This document shows positions 9,206 through 17,738 of a stretch of 64,000 nucleotides of DNA, one piece after another. This stretch comes from Lactococcus paracarnosus (lineage in GTDB: Bacteria > Bacillota > Bacilli > Lactobacillales > Streptococcaceae), in assembly GCF_006770285.1 (NCBI RefSeq), contig NZ_CP017195.1:682001-746000 (forward strand), written 5' to 3'. The number at the start of each line of letters is the position of its first letter. Position 1 is the stretch's first letter. The notes below the pieces were generated by a model that worked only from the letters and a program-made list of their open reading frames with translations, was not told the DNA's origin and ran no database searches. The translations under genes were made by a program, and so were the position numbers.

Positions 9206-10645
9206 ATGGCAGATCCATTTGGCTTTATGAAGTACAAACGTAAGGATAATCCTTATCGTTCGGTTTCTGAACGTGTGTTAGACTTTAAGGAGTTGCAAAT
9301 CCCCCTTGACGTTGAAGAGCGAAAAGAACAAGCAGCACGCTGTATGGGCTGTGGGATTCCTTTCTGTCATGAAGGTGACTTTTATGGTGGCGGTCGTGCG
9401 GTATCGGGCTGTCCTAACGATAATCTTATTCCTGAATGGAATGACTTAGTTTACCGTAATGAGTTTAAGAAAGCATTCGAACGCTTGTCACGGACAAACC
9501 CTATTCCTGAGATGACAGGACGCGTATGTCCTGCACCATGTGAAAAAAGTTGTACCGAATCCTTAAACGGTGAAGGGGTTACCATCCATGATAATGAACG
9601 CTTTATCATCGATAATGCCTTTGAACAAGGGTGGGTAGCTGATAGTGGTCGGCCTAAAGAACGGACTGACTTTACTATCGCAATCGTTGGCTCTGGCCCT
9701 GCTGGTCTTTCTGCAGCATGGCGCCTTAACCAATTAGGTCATAACGTGACGATTTATGAACGTGCTGACCGCTTTGGTGGCTTGCTCATGTACGGTATTC
9801 CGAATATGAAACTGGATAAAGATATCGTTCAACGTCGGATTGATGTCATGAAAGAAGTTGGTATCGAATTTATTGCCAATACTGAAATTGGTCGTGATAT
9901 CGCCTATGATACATTGACATCAAATTATGATCGTGTCATCATCGCAACAGGTGCAAGTGTACCACGTGATTTGACTATTCCAGGTCGTGAACTAAGTGGT
10001 GTCAAGTTGGCGGTTGATTTCTTAACAGATATCACAAAAATTGTCTTGTCAAATGGCGACAAAAAAATGCGCCAATCACTTAAAGGTAAACACGTGGTTG
10101 TTATCGGTGGTGGGGATACAGGTAATGACTGTATCGGAACTGCAGTGCGACTTGGTGCTGCTAGTGTGACACAGCTTGAGATTACACCAGAGTTACCTGG
10201 TGAGCGTACAGCGTCAAATCCATGGCCAGAATATCCGATGGTTGGACGCAAAGGCTACGGTCAAGAAGAAGCCATCGCTGCAGGTAACATCAATTTGACA
10301 CGTTATGCGACATCGACGACTGAATTTGTCGGTGCAGAACGTGGCCAATTGATCGCCATCAACACCGTTAAGGTCGGACCTGACTTTAAACCACTTGCAG
10401 GGACTGAAGAAACGCTTAAGGCAGACCTTGTTTTACTTGCCATGGGCTTTACTGGTGCAGAGCAATCAGTCTTCCAAGGATTTGGCATCACGCAAATCTT
10501 TGATGACAATACAACAAATAATGAAAAAGTATATGTCTCTGGCGATGCAAAACGTGGTCCCTCTCTTGTTATCTGGGGCATTCGTGAAGGCCGTAAAACA
10601 GCTGAAAAAATCGATGATACGTTGCGCGTGTTAGTGACGCAATAA
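9206..10645 (+). CDS. gltD: Glutamate synthase (NADPH), small subunit
   Basis: The 479-residue small subunit passes electrons from NADPH through FAD and Fe-S clusters to the large subunit. An N-terminal cluster domain carries CMGCGIPFC (Cys46, 49, 54), then Cys-rich segments around CPNDN and CPAPCEKSC. The FAD-binding GSGPAGLSAA (about 162-171) and NADPH-binding VIGGGDTGND follow. It ends with a dinucleotide-domain segment GDAKRGPSLVIWGIREGR. It is co-transcribed with gltB: the stop and start are one base apart and the GGAGG site lies inside the gltB 3' end. A terminator follows. Confidence 0.97.
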   Translation: MADPFGFMKYKRKDNPYRSVSERVLDFKELQIPLDVEERKEQAARCMGCGIPFCHEGDFYGGGRAVSGCPNDNLIPEWNDLVYRNEFKKAFERLSRTNPIPEMTGRVCPAPCEKSCTESLNGEGVTIHDNERFIIDNAFEQGWVADSGRPKERTDFTIAIVGSGPAGLSAAWRLNQLGHNVTIYERADRFGGLLMYGIPNMKLDKDIVQRRIDVMKEVGIEFIANTEIGRDIAYDTLTSNYDRVIIATGASVPRDLTIPGRELSGVKLAVDFLTDITKIVLSNGDKKMRQSLKGKHVVVIGGGDTGNDCIGTAVRLGAASVTQLEITPELPGERTASNPWPEYPMVGRKGYGQEEAIAAGNINLTRYATSTTEFVGAERGQLIAINTVKVGPDFKPLAGTEETLKADLVLLAMGFTGAEQSVFQGFGITQIFDDNTTNNEKVYVSGDAKRGPSLVIWGIREGRKTAEKIDDTLRVLVTQ

Positions 10646-10652
10646 AATAGGG

Positions 10653-10683
10653 TAAAAAATGGCATCGATGAGATGTCATTTTT
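10653..10683 (+). terminator. Terminator after gltBD
   Basis: Arms AAAAATGGCATC and GATGTCATTTTT (one G-T pair) around a GATGA loop, 10 bases after the gltD stop. Confidence 0.8.
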
Positions 10684-10703
10684 ACTTGATAAGTCAAATA
10701 AGT

Positions 10704-10732
10704 TTGTCAAAAATGCGATTTTTTGATAGAAT
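10704..10732 (+). promoter_or_regulatory. Promoter of the SufT-like gene
   Basis: TTGTCA (10704-10709) and TAGAAT (10727-10732), spacer 17, about 39 bases after start of the inferred transcript to the ATG. Confidence 0.65.
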
Positions 10733-10777
10733 AAGGCTATTAACCGATGACGTAATGAAAGGTAGATAAATCAATCT

Positions 10778-11107
10778 ATGGCAAATTATACAACAGAAGA
10801 AGTTGAAAAAATTAAAGACAGAATTCTGTCAGCATTAGAAGGCGTAATCGATCCAGAATTAGGGGTTGATATTATTAACCTCGGTCTGGTATATGCGATT
10901 GAGTTTGAAGATTCTGGTAGAACAGAAATCCAAATGACGCTGACGACGATGGGCTGCCCACTTGCAGACCTCTTGACTGATCAAATCCACGACGCCCTAA
11001 AAGAAGTACCAGAAGTCTCTGAAGTTGAAGTGAAACTGGTTTGGTACCCTGCATGGAGTGTTGACAAAATGAGCCGTTATGCGCGAATCGCTTTAGGGAT
11101 TAGATAA
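10778..11107 (+). CDS. Metal-sulfur cluster assembly factor (MIP18/DUF59, SufT/PaaD-like)
   Basis: A 109-residue single-domain MIP18-family protein. Conserved parts are VIDPELGVDIINLGLVY and the TTMGCPLADLL segment with the family cysteine at residue 60. Relatives help mature Fe-S proteins (SufT) or the phenylacetyl-CoA oxygenase (PaaD); the exact client here cannot be read from sequence. It has its own promoter and a weak AAAGG site. It follows gltBD, whose products need Fe-S clusters, and the accessory stretch begins right after it. The family is secure, the client is not. Confidence 0.88.
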   Translation: MANYTTEEVEKIKDRILSALEGVIDPELGVDIINLGLVYAIEFEDSGRTEIQMTLTTMGCPLADLLTDQIHDALKEVPEVSEVEVKLVWYPAWSVDKMSRYARIALGIR

Positions 11108-11229
11108 GTTTAATTCCGTGGTATCACTAGGATTTCAATATATCTGATTAGCTAGCATATGTTTTTAAACTAAAAAACGATTAATCTTGTCAGGTATCCA
11201 GCATACAAAGTTTAGATATAATTTAATAA

Positions 11230-11278
11230 AAAAATACTCTTTATTGTTTGAAATAATAACAAAATAAGGAGTATTTTT
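11230..11278 (+). terminator. Terminator-like stem after the SufT-like gene
   Basis: Arms AAAAATACTC and GAGTATTTTT are perfectly complementary over 10 bp with a 29-base loop, and the 3' arm runs into Ts. The 3' arm overlaps AAGGAG before a short 21-codon frame, so it could also mask that site. Confidence 0.5.
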
Positions 11279-11559
11279 TATGTTGAATTTATTTTTAACT
11301 GTCAATCAGGGATCTAGTAAACAAGTTAATATATATTTTACATAGAAGATTAATAGATGATTTTGAATAGTCGTGTATTTTTATTTTCGATTTGTTCGAG
11401 TTTCTATTAACAATCTACGATTAATATTGATCTTACGTTAGTTGTACAGTATGCCAGTACTATTAGTTAGTTGTGTAATAAAAAGTTTGAAAGTATTAAT
11501 AAAAAATTCTTACAAACTTGTAAATATCTCATATGTTATAACAAAACCGTGAAATTGTC

Positions 11560-11588
11560 TTGATTCCAATAAAATAGTAAGATAAAAT
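11560..11588 (+). promoter_or_regulatory. Promoter of the Mrr-type nuclease gene
   Basis: TTGATT (11560-11565) and TAAAAT (11583-11588), spacer 17, followed by AAAGGAG before the start codon. Confidence 0.5.
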
Positions 11589-11618
11589 ATATTTATAAAG
11601 TATAAATAAAGGAGTACT

Positions 11619-13061
11619 ATGTCATTCAAAGAAATTTATTTTCAGGTAAATAGAAATAAAAAACTAATAGTGGAACAAAACGAATTAATTGAAAATCAAA
11701 AAACGGAAATCGAAAAACTAAAAAATCAAAAGTTAGAATTAAATATTGATATTCAAAATTATAAGAAAAAAGAAAATAGCTTTAATAAATCTTTTCTAGA
11801 GTTTGAGGTAAAAAAACAAGATTATGAAATAATGATAAAAGATAATTTTATTTTAAAAAGAGAACATGATAAAAATTTATTAAGAGTTAAAGTTTCACAT
11901 TTAGAGATAGTAGCTCTAGAAGATAGAATTGTAGAATTAAAAAATATTATAATAGATAAAAACATAGAAATAAGTAGTTTAGATGAAATAGTTGAAGATT
12001 TGAGTTATAAAATAGATAATTTTGAGAAAATAACTGATAATGGAAAATTGAGAGATTTCATTTTAGATAATAAAAATCTTCCAATATTTTATAAGAGTAT
12101 TCTAATATATAATTCGGATAATGATTTGAAAAAATATTTCAGTAACTTTGTTAAAAAATACACTAATGAGACTTTTAATTTTATTATGCCTGATATTGAT
12201 GATAGGCTGAACAAGTATTTAAATGGCGAGAAAATTGCTCTAACTGCTTTTGATAATTATTCTTTGGAAACGAACAATTCTTTAAAATTTTGTGATGATG
12301 TATTGATTAGGTTCATTGAATTGCTTCACTCTAAGGATTTAAAAATTCAATTAAATAACTATTTAGTAGTTGAATTTGTGAAATTTGAAGTAATTAAACA
12401 GATATTTCTTAGCATGAAAGATGAAATAAATATCTCGAAAATTAAAACTAATAATACTAAAGATTTTTTTTATTCATGTTTTAATTATTTCACTGAAAAC
12501 GAGTTAAAACAGTTCAACGTAATTGCCTTTATTTCGTATTATTGTTTTGAACATAGAATTTTAGTTGATAACTATAAAAATTTAGATGATTTTTATAAGA
12601 TTCAGCAAAAATATTATAAAGATTTTGAATTTGAAAAATTAGATAGTATTATTAGCGCCGATCAAGTTGAAGTAACTCAAACAAATTATCTGGATAAAAT
12701 AGATTTTATGGATGGATTCGAATTTGAAAGATTTTTGTCAACTTTATTTTTAAAATTAGGGTTTAAAAGAAATGTAACAAAGAAAACAGGAGACCAAGGG
12801 GCTGATTTAATTGTTGATAAAGATGGCGTAAGTTATGCAGTACAAGCGAAAAGATATTCTAGTCCTGTAGGGAATAAAGCTGTACAAGAAGCTATTTCAG
12901 GAAAAGCTTATTATGAGACAAATCATGCTATGGTTGTTACTACTAGTCATTATACTAGGCAGGCACAAGAATTGGCTAGAAAATCAGGAGTAATATTATG
13001 GAACAGAGATAAACTTTTTAATATAATAAAAGAAGCATATAAGGAAAATGCTTTAGATTAG
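11619..13061 (+). CDS. Coiled-coil protein with C-terminal Mrr-type restriction endonuclease domain
   Basis: A 480-residue protein with three parts. Residues about 10-145 are a long Lys/Glu/Ile-rich coiled coil. Residues about 150-345 are an AT-encoded helical region that I do not recognise. Residues about 360-475 are a PD-(D/E)XK nuclease of the Mrr_cat type: GFEFERFLSTLF, then GDQGADLIV with Asp396, VQAKRY with Gln409 and Lys411, and the family tail VVTTSHYTRQAQELARKSGV. Mrr enzymes cut methylated or foreign DNA; a defence role is inference. Base composition is far more AT-rich than the neighbours, which suggests transfer. No methylase or second defence gene is adjacent. AAAGGAG precedes the start. 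Confidence 0.85.
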   Translation: MSFKEIYFQVNRNKKLIVEQNELIENQKTEIEKLKNQKLELNIDIQNYKKKENSFNKSFLEFEVKKQDYEIMIKDNFILKREHDKNLLRVKVSHLEIVALEDRIVELKNIIIDKNIEISSLDEIVEDLSYKIDNFEKITDNGKLRDFILDNKNLPIFYKSILIYNSDNDLKKYFSNFVKKYTNETFNFIMPDIDDRLNKYLNGEKIALTAFDNYSLETNNSLKFCDDVLIRFIELLHSKDLKIQLNNYLVVEFVKFEVIKQIFLSMKDEINISKIKTNNTKDFFYSCFNYFTENELKQFNVIAFISYYCFEHRILVDNYKNLDDFYKIQQKYYKDFEFEKLDSIISADQVEVTQTNYLDKIDFMDGFEFERFLSTLFLKLGFKRNVTKKTGDQGADLIVDKDGVSYAVQAKRYSSPVGNKAVQEAISGKAYYETNHAMVVTTSHYTRQAQELARKSGVILWNRDKLFNIIKEAYKENALD

Positions 13062-13435
13062 AAATATTGTAAGCATAAAATTAAGAAAGCCGTATAATGG
13101 ATGAAGCTATAAGTTTAATTCTTGTTAATAGATAGATAAAAAGTGAAAAACTTTTGGAAGCTTTGTTGTTTTAGAGTATGATTAAATCTTATTATCTGTC
13201 CAAAAATAAAAAAGAAATAAATTTTTATAGGTCTCTCTAGTTTTTCAAGTTCCCGATATGATTATGAGACTAATTATAGTTTTTTTCAATTCGGTTAGAA
13301 ATTACATGATTTGATTTCCCTTCCTGTTTAATACTGTTAATATCTCTAAGTATAGATATCAAAGACTCATGATTCTTGTGGTGGGGTTAAGTTTAAGCTA
13401 TTTAAAGAATTTATAATAAGTGCAAATGATTTTGA
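13062..13435. other. AT-rich non-coding stretch with decayed sequence
   Basis: All six frames are broken by frequent stops. Composition matches the nuclease gene before it. It may be the 5' part of the decayed gene that becomes recognisable from about 13436. No promoter, terminator or RNA is evident. Confidence 0.4.
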
Positions 13436-13827
13436 TATGTTTATAGTTTTGATTCTTTAAAATCTTTTGAGTATCGTTTCTTCCTTCTGTACAAATTATA
13501 CAATATCGACTCTAAGATTTTAGGATAGTATCAAGTGAGTATAAAGAAAAAGAATATAGTTTGGTTGATTTAATATATGTAAGTTGTTTGAGACTAATTA
13601 AAAAACATATAGAATATAGTAGTTTTGAAGATGAACCGAAATTTAATAGGCATTCTATTCAACATGGTAGATAGTCTCCTTCGAAAATAAGTTTTGCTGA
13701 TTTTATTCGACTAGTAAACTTGTCTTCAGCATTTTCTGAATTTAATTCTATTTATGAATCGAAAGATAAGATAATATATTATTATAAAAGGAAGTTACAA
13801 GCTTCTTTTTTTGTTTCATCTGAATAA
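13436..13827 (+). pseudogene. Remnant of a gene with C-terminal NRHxIxHG motif
   Basis: The clearest part runs in one frame from 13516 to 13827 with a single TAG at 13672-13674. It reads SLVDLIYVSCLRLIKKHIE, then KFNRHSIQHGR, the stop, and ADFIRLVNLSSAF. NRHxIxHG followed by a hydrophobic helix is common at the C-terminus of helical proteins found near defence and phage-related genes. A second frame from 13436 (SLKSFEYRFFLLYKLYNIDSKILG) probably belongs to the same protein through a frameshift. No start codon or Shine-Dalgarno remains. Codon use is AT-rich like the nuclease gene. I cannot name the parent family. Confidence 0.5.
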
Positions 13828-13989
13828 AATAAGCAGACTTCCCATGTTTGGTAGTAACCAAAGATGACATATACCTTGTCGTTTGACGCATCAAAATGAT
13901 ATTGGCTAGTTTAACTGATAGAATTGAGAGGTGATGCATGAACTAGTTAAAGAACAATTTATAGACAAAGTAATATGAAGGGAGTTGTC

Positions 13990-14697
13990 GTGTATACAAT
14001 TAAAATAGAAAATCTTACCAAAAGGTATGGTCAAAACCAGACGATTAAGTCGATTAATTTTACAGCAAAATCAGGTAGGATTACAGCGTTTTTAGGCCAA
14101 AATGGTGCAGGTAAGAGCTCAACGCTGAGGATTTTATTAGGGCTAGATTTTGCAACATCTGGTAGCGCAACATTTGATCATAAAAAATATGCAGAAATGG
14201 CTTGTCCTTTGAAACTAGTTGGCGCAGCATTTGATGGTGTAGCGGGCGTGCCGACATACACAGTAAATAGACATTTAAACCTGATTGCTAGAAGTAACGG
14301 GATAGCGATTGATCGGGTAAAAGAGGTGATTGAACTGGTTGGATTGACAGACAAAATACGTTCGAAAATAAGATCCCTTTCCTTAGGAGAGGGACAAAGG
14401 TTGGGTATTGCAGTCGCTATATTAGGCAATCCACAATACCTTGTTTTTGATGAACCAACGAATGGCTTAGATCCAGCTGGCATGCGCTGGTTTAGGGACT
14501 TTTTAATACAACAGAAAATGCAGGGCAAAACGATTCTCTTATCATCGCATTTGATTTCCGAAGTGGCAGCTATGGCTGATGATATTGTGATCATTCATAA
14601 AGGTGAGATTAGGATGACTGGTGAATTAAACATGATTTTAAGGGAAGGTGAGACCTTAGAAGAGATTTTCTTCTCACTGACTGAAGGTGGTGCCTAG
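13990..14697 (+). CDS. ABC transporter ATP-binding protein (BcrA-like)
   Basis: A 235-residue ATPase with Walker A GQNGAGKSS, signature SLGEGQRLGI (a variant of LSGGQ), Walker B YLVFDEP and the switch histidine in LLSSHLI. It resembles BcrA-type subunits of peptide-antibiotic or lantibiotic immunity exporters. I chose the GTG at 13990, because AAGGGAG lies five bases before it and the protein then begins with the family-like YTIKIENLTKRYG; an ATG at 13975 is possible. The two following genes encode its membrane partners. A convergent two-component system stands at the other end and may control it; the substrate is unknown. Confidence 0.9.
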   Translation: MYTIKIENLTKRYGQNQTIKSINFTAKSGRITAFLGQNGAGKSSTLRILLGLDFATSGSATFDHKKYAEMACPLKLVGAAFDGVAGVPTYTVNRHLNLIARSNGIAIDRVKEVIELVGLTDKIRSKIRSLSLGEGQRLGIAVAILGNPQYLVFDEPTNGLDPAGMRWFRDFLIQQKMQGKTILLSSHLISEVAAMADDIVIIHKGEIRMTGELNMILREGETLEEIFFSLTEGGA

Positions 14698-14698
14698 C

Positions 14699-15487
14699 AT
14701 GTCACTAGTTTTAAACAGATTAACTAATACGATAGGTCAGATTATATCAAGTAGTACTTGGTGGATAGTTGCTATTTTGACCACTGTGCTACAACCTTTT
14801 TTAGCCTATATTTCAGCTCAACAAATCGCAAGTTTAGGCTTAGATGCAACACCAGACCTATATCCCGAACTTGCTCAAGCCATTCCACCTGTTGACTATT
14901 TAGGCTTTGATGCAACATTTCTAGGCCTAGTCCCGATGGTAGTTTTGGGTGCAATACTTGGTGCCAATGATTATCAAAACCATCGGTTAAGAAATCTATT
15001 CTTGACACAAAGTAATCGTTCTCAAGTATTCATGGTAAAAACGATTGCCCTTATTGTGACGAGTTTAGGACTGTCACTTGTATCGATTTACCTGACTATT
15101 TTGACAACGCATGTTGGGTTACGATCGTTGGGATTAAATTTGATTAGGCTTAGCCCAATCGCTTGGCAATATATTGGCTATACTGGATTTTATTGGTTGA
15201 TGTTGACCGTATTATCTTTTGGTTTAGCTATGCTATCAAAAAATGTGATACTACCTTTGTTTGTGTTAATACCACAAATCTATAATTTGGGCGCTTTTTT
15301 AGCTGAGAGATGGGACTGGGCAACTTATTTACCTGTGGCAGCTGGAAATGGCCTCTTAGCAACACCTACTGATTTAATCCCTCAAACAATTTCTGAAGGG
15401 GTTATTGTCCTGATTGCTTGGCCACTTTTAATGATGATCATCGCCTATGTCAGATTCATTAAACGAGATGTTGGAGGTGCTTATTGA
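14699..15487 (+). CDS. ABC transporter permease (ABC-2 type), first subunit
   Basis: A 262-residue membrane protein with about six transmembrane segments, for example VAILTTVLQPFLAYI, FLGLVPMVVLGAILG and VILPLFVLIPQIYNLG. The NDYQNHRLRNLFLTQSNR loop is typical of ABC-2 and BcrB-like permeases. The ATG at 14699 has AAGGTGG nine bases upstream and starts one base after the ATPase stop. It forms a three-gene unit with the ATPase and the next permease. I do not recognise a substrate; export of or resistance to a peptide is the usual role of such trios. Confidence 0.8.
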   Translation: MSLVLNRLTNTIGQIISSSTWWIVAILTTVLQPFLAYISAQQIASLGLDATPDLYPELAQAIPPVDYLGFDATFLGLVPMVVLGAILGANDYQNHRLRNLFLTQSNRSQVFMVKTIALIVTSLGLSLVSIYLTILTTHVGLRSLGLNLIRLSPIAWQYIGYTGFYWLMLTVLSFGLAMLSKNVILPLFVLIPQIYNLGAFLAERWDWATYLPVAAGNGLLATPTDLIPQTISEGVIVLIAWPLLMMIIAYVRFIKRDVGGAY

Positions 15488-16188
15488 TGAGGAAATCCAG
15501 ACTGATGTGTGAAATCATCACGTTTTTTTCTGACTATTGGTGTTGGATTGGGGTGATACTTGTCGTCATTTTGCCATCAGCTGGCTTATGTATCATCAAA
15601 AATGACATGCAAGACACGACCTATAGTTTAGGGAAAGTGCTTTTTTTAGCTCAGGTTGGTGTGATCCTATATAGTACCAACTATATTGGGCAAGAATACG
15701 CAACAAGTAGGTTGAGGGCAACGCTACTTGCGACCCCTAAAAGAGGCCAGTTGCTTATGTCAAAATTAACTGTACTCACCTTAATAACGGGAGCAAGTTT
15801 TATCCTCAGTATGAGTCTAGCCATGCTTGTTGTCAAGCTAAATCATCAGGTATCCTGGGCTGTCATTTTTGAGAATAGCGTTATGATGACTGCAGTATTG
15901 AGTTGGTTGATTTTAACATACTTAAGTTTTTTTGCTTCAATTTTGTTTAAATCTGGTATCGTCCCACTTGCGATTTTTGCATCATTGATCCTAGGCATGA
16001 GTCAACTCATGTTAGTGATTACAAAGTATGCCATATACTTACCAGATTTAGCCTTGATGAACTATTTTTCATACCCGACTAGTCCCATGTTTCTATCACG
16101 GATGTGTGGTTTGATAATAGGTTTGATTTGGTTATTGCCATTAGTCATGTTAGCAAGTAAACGATTTTTATGCCGAGATGTCAGATGA
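15487..16188 (+). CDS. ABC transporter permease, second subunit
   Basis: A 233-residue protein with about six hydrophobic segments and an extracytosolic/cytosolic loop NYIGQEYATSRLRATLLATPKRGQ that mirrors the same loop in the preceding permease, so the two are probably paralogues that form a heterodimer. The ATG overlaps the preceding stop by one base and GGAGGT precedes it. Its last 21 bases overlap the 3' end of the convergent histidine kinase gene, so the two units have no space for a terminator between them. Confidence 0.78.
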   Translation: MRKSRLMCEIITFFSDYWCWIGVILVVILPSAGLCIIKNDMQDTTYSLGKVLFLAQVGVILYSTNYIGQEYATSRLRATLLATPKRGQLLMSKLTVLTLITGASFILSMSLAMLVVKLNHQVSWAVIFENSVMMTAVLSWLILTYLSFFASILFKSGIVPLAIFASLILGMSQLMLVITKYAIYLPDLALMNYFSYPTSPMFLSRMCGLIIGLIWLLPLVMLASKRFLCRDVR

Positions 16189-17025
16189 CGAATAGATATC
16201 GAATAGTAAAATACTGGTATGAAAAATATCTGACGTAATCCATTGTCTATAAATCCCATTGTGGTCATGAACAATTTTTTTGATATTTTTTATGCCAATA
16301 CCTGCTGATTCTCTATGTTTACGAGCTGTTACTTCCCTAATGTCAAATTGGTTCGTTAGCTCAATCAATAGGTTATGATTCGCTTGTTTGATCAAGATGT
16401 TGATCTTCTTTTCTTGATCTGCGGGTAAGCGGTTTAAAGCATTAATTGCATTATCGATTAAATTCCCAAGAAGTATGGCTAATATGTCACTATCAAGCCG
16501 ACTGTGTTTTGATAAAAAAACTTTAGCTTGAAAGTTAATATGATGTTGGTCAGCAAGATTTTTTTTGTCGTTGATTAGAAAATTGAGTAGGTAATCTTCA
16601 GTGTAGTAGTTATCATTATGCTTAAGGCTATCTAAAGCATTTTCTAAATAGCGTTTGATATTAGCCGTATCATCATGACAGGCTAATCCTAATAGCAACA
16701 GGTATTGATTTTTTAAATCATGTTTGATTGCCGATAATTCTGTTTGTGATTGATTGAGTTGCTTGTAAAAATAGAGTTCTGATTTAAACACTTTATTTTG
16801 AGTCGTCGCAGAAGCTAGTTTTTTAAAATAACTTTTCAACAAAAAGTATAGATAACAGATGCAGATATTCATGTAGACAATACAGATAGTGATAAAGATG
16901 GGCATAAAGTACTTATAGTTAAATAAGCTTACTTCGGACATGATTGCCAAGGTTAGGATAAAGGTACTGATACAAGGTATCGAGATGATGCTAATGATAA
17001 AGCAAAAATGTGTTTTTTTAAACAT
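16168..17025 (-). CDS. AgrC/BlpH-type sensor histidine kinase, short form
   Basis: A 285-residue kinase. Two transmembrane segments fill residues 8-30 and 40-64, far fewer than the five to seven of peptide-pheromone sensors. The phosphoacceptor is His102 in KHDLKNQ, followed by the atypical GHKL ATPase domain: LLGNLIDNAINAL (N box) and SAGIGIKNIKKIV (G box). It overlaps the upstream LytTR regulator gene by one base, so the pair is one operon. The small sensor suggests it senses within the membrane or through a partner, possibly the convergent ABC permeases; that is inference. No pheromone precursor gene is visible nearby. Confidence 0.85.
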   Translation of the reverse strand: MFKKTHFCFIISIISIPCISTFILTLAIMSEVSLFNYKYFMPIFITICIVYMNICICYLYFLLKSYFKKLASATTQNKVFKSELYFYKQLNQSQTELSAIKHDLKNQYLLLLGLACHDDTANIKRYLENALDSLKHNDNYYTEDYLLNFLINDKKNLADQHHINFQAKVFLSKHSRLDSDILAILLGNLIDNAINALNRLPADQEKKINILIKQANHNLLIELTNQFDIREVTARKHRESAGIGIKNIKKIVHDHNGIYRQWITSDIFHTSILLFDIYSSSDISA

Positions 17026-17738
17026 TAGATCGTCTCCCTGAGTCGGATGAGGATTTGTTCCTTTGCGATAGAGTTAAATTTTCGACTCATCGGCAGGTTA
17101 ATTTGTTGTTTATGACTAGTAAGTAGCATACTTTTTTGACTCATTTTTTGTATATAGGTAACATTGATAATATAGGAATGGTGGATTTGCACAAAATCAG
17201 CACTAAGTTTTTCAAGTAAGCTTTTCGTTGTTAAAATCGTTTCAAATTCTTCCCCATTGGCTAGATGAATAAAGACAGTACGTCGGCACTTTTCAAAGTA
17301 GCAGATGCGGCGTAAAGGGATGCGATAGACGATTTTATTGAATTGAAATTGAAATGTTGCATCACTAAGCTGTAGATAATGTGTCAGACGATCCAAGGTC
17401 GCTGTTAAATCAGACGCTAAAACTGGCTTTAACAAGTAATCAAACGTATTAACTTTAAATACTTGTTCCATATAGGCTGAATAGGTTGTCAAAAAAATAA
17501 TGGGTACTGTTTGATTTATGGTGCGAATCGTCGTCGCAATCTCTAGTCCAGATGAAGTTGGAAACACAATATCTAGTATATAAAAGTCATAGGTTTCATA
17601 GGCAAGTGCATGCATCAATTTTTCAGGCGTGTAGTAAACGTCAATCTCAAAATTGATTTTACTATAGCTCTGTAATACCTGCTCTATCTGACTTGATACT
17701 GTATTATCATCATCACAAATTGCAACTTTTAATGTCAT
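17025..17738 (-). CDS. LytTR-family response regulator
   Basis: A 237-residue regulator: receiver domain (residues 1-120; acidic DDD at 9-11, phosphoacceptor Asp56 in YILDIVFP, Lys in DYLLKPV) and a C-terminal LytTR DNA-binding domain (about 135-235; KIVYRIPLRRICYFEK, QIHHSYIINVTYI). AAAGG lies eight bases before the start. It is the first gene of the two-component operon. LytTR regulators of the AgrA/ComE type bind paired direct repeats; I did not find an obvious matching pair upstream of either this operon or the ABC genes. Confidence 0.92.
   Translation of the reverse strand: MTLKVAICDDDNTVSSQIEQVLQSYSKINFEIDVYYTPEKLMHALAYETYDFYILDIVFPTSSGLEIATTIRTINQTVPIIFLTTYSAYMEQVFKVNTFDYLLKPVLASDLTATLDRLTHYLQLSDATFQFQFNKIVYRIPLRRICYFEKCRRTVFIHLANGEEFETILTTKSLLEKLSADFVQIHHSYIINVTYIQKMSQKSMLLTSHKQQINLPMSRKFNSIAKEQILIRLRETI

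Larger units (their letters stand above)
11108..11618. other. AT-rich gap before the Mrr-type nuclease gene
   Basis: No substantial gene. It holds a terminator-like stem (11230-11278), a possible 21-codon frame starting at 11280, and the nuclease promoter (11560-11588). Base composition drops sharply here compared with gltBD, marking the left edge of the accessory stretch. Confidence 0.5.

Noticed and set aside
13748..13939. 63-codon minus-strand frame overlapping the decayed gene
   Set aside because: It has no ribosome site, overlaps the better-supported plus-strand remnant and matches no family I recognise.
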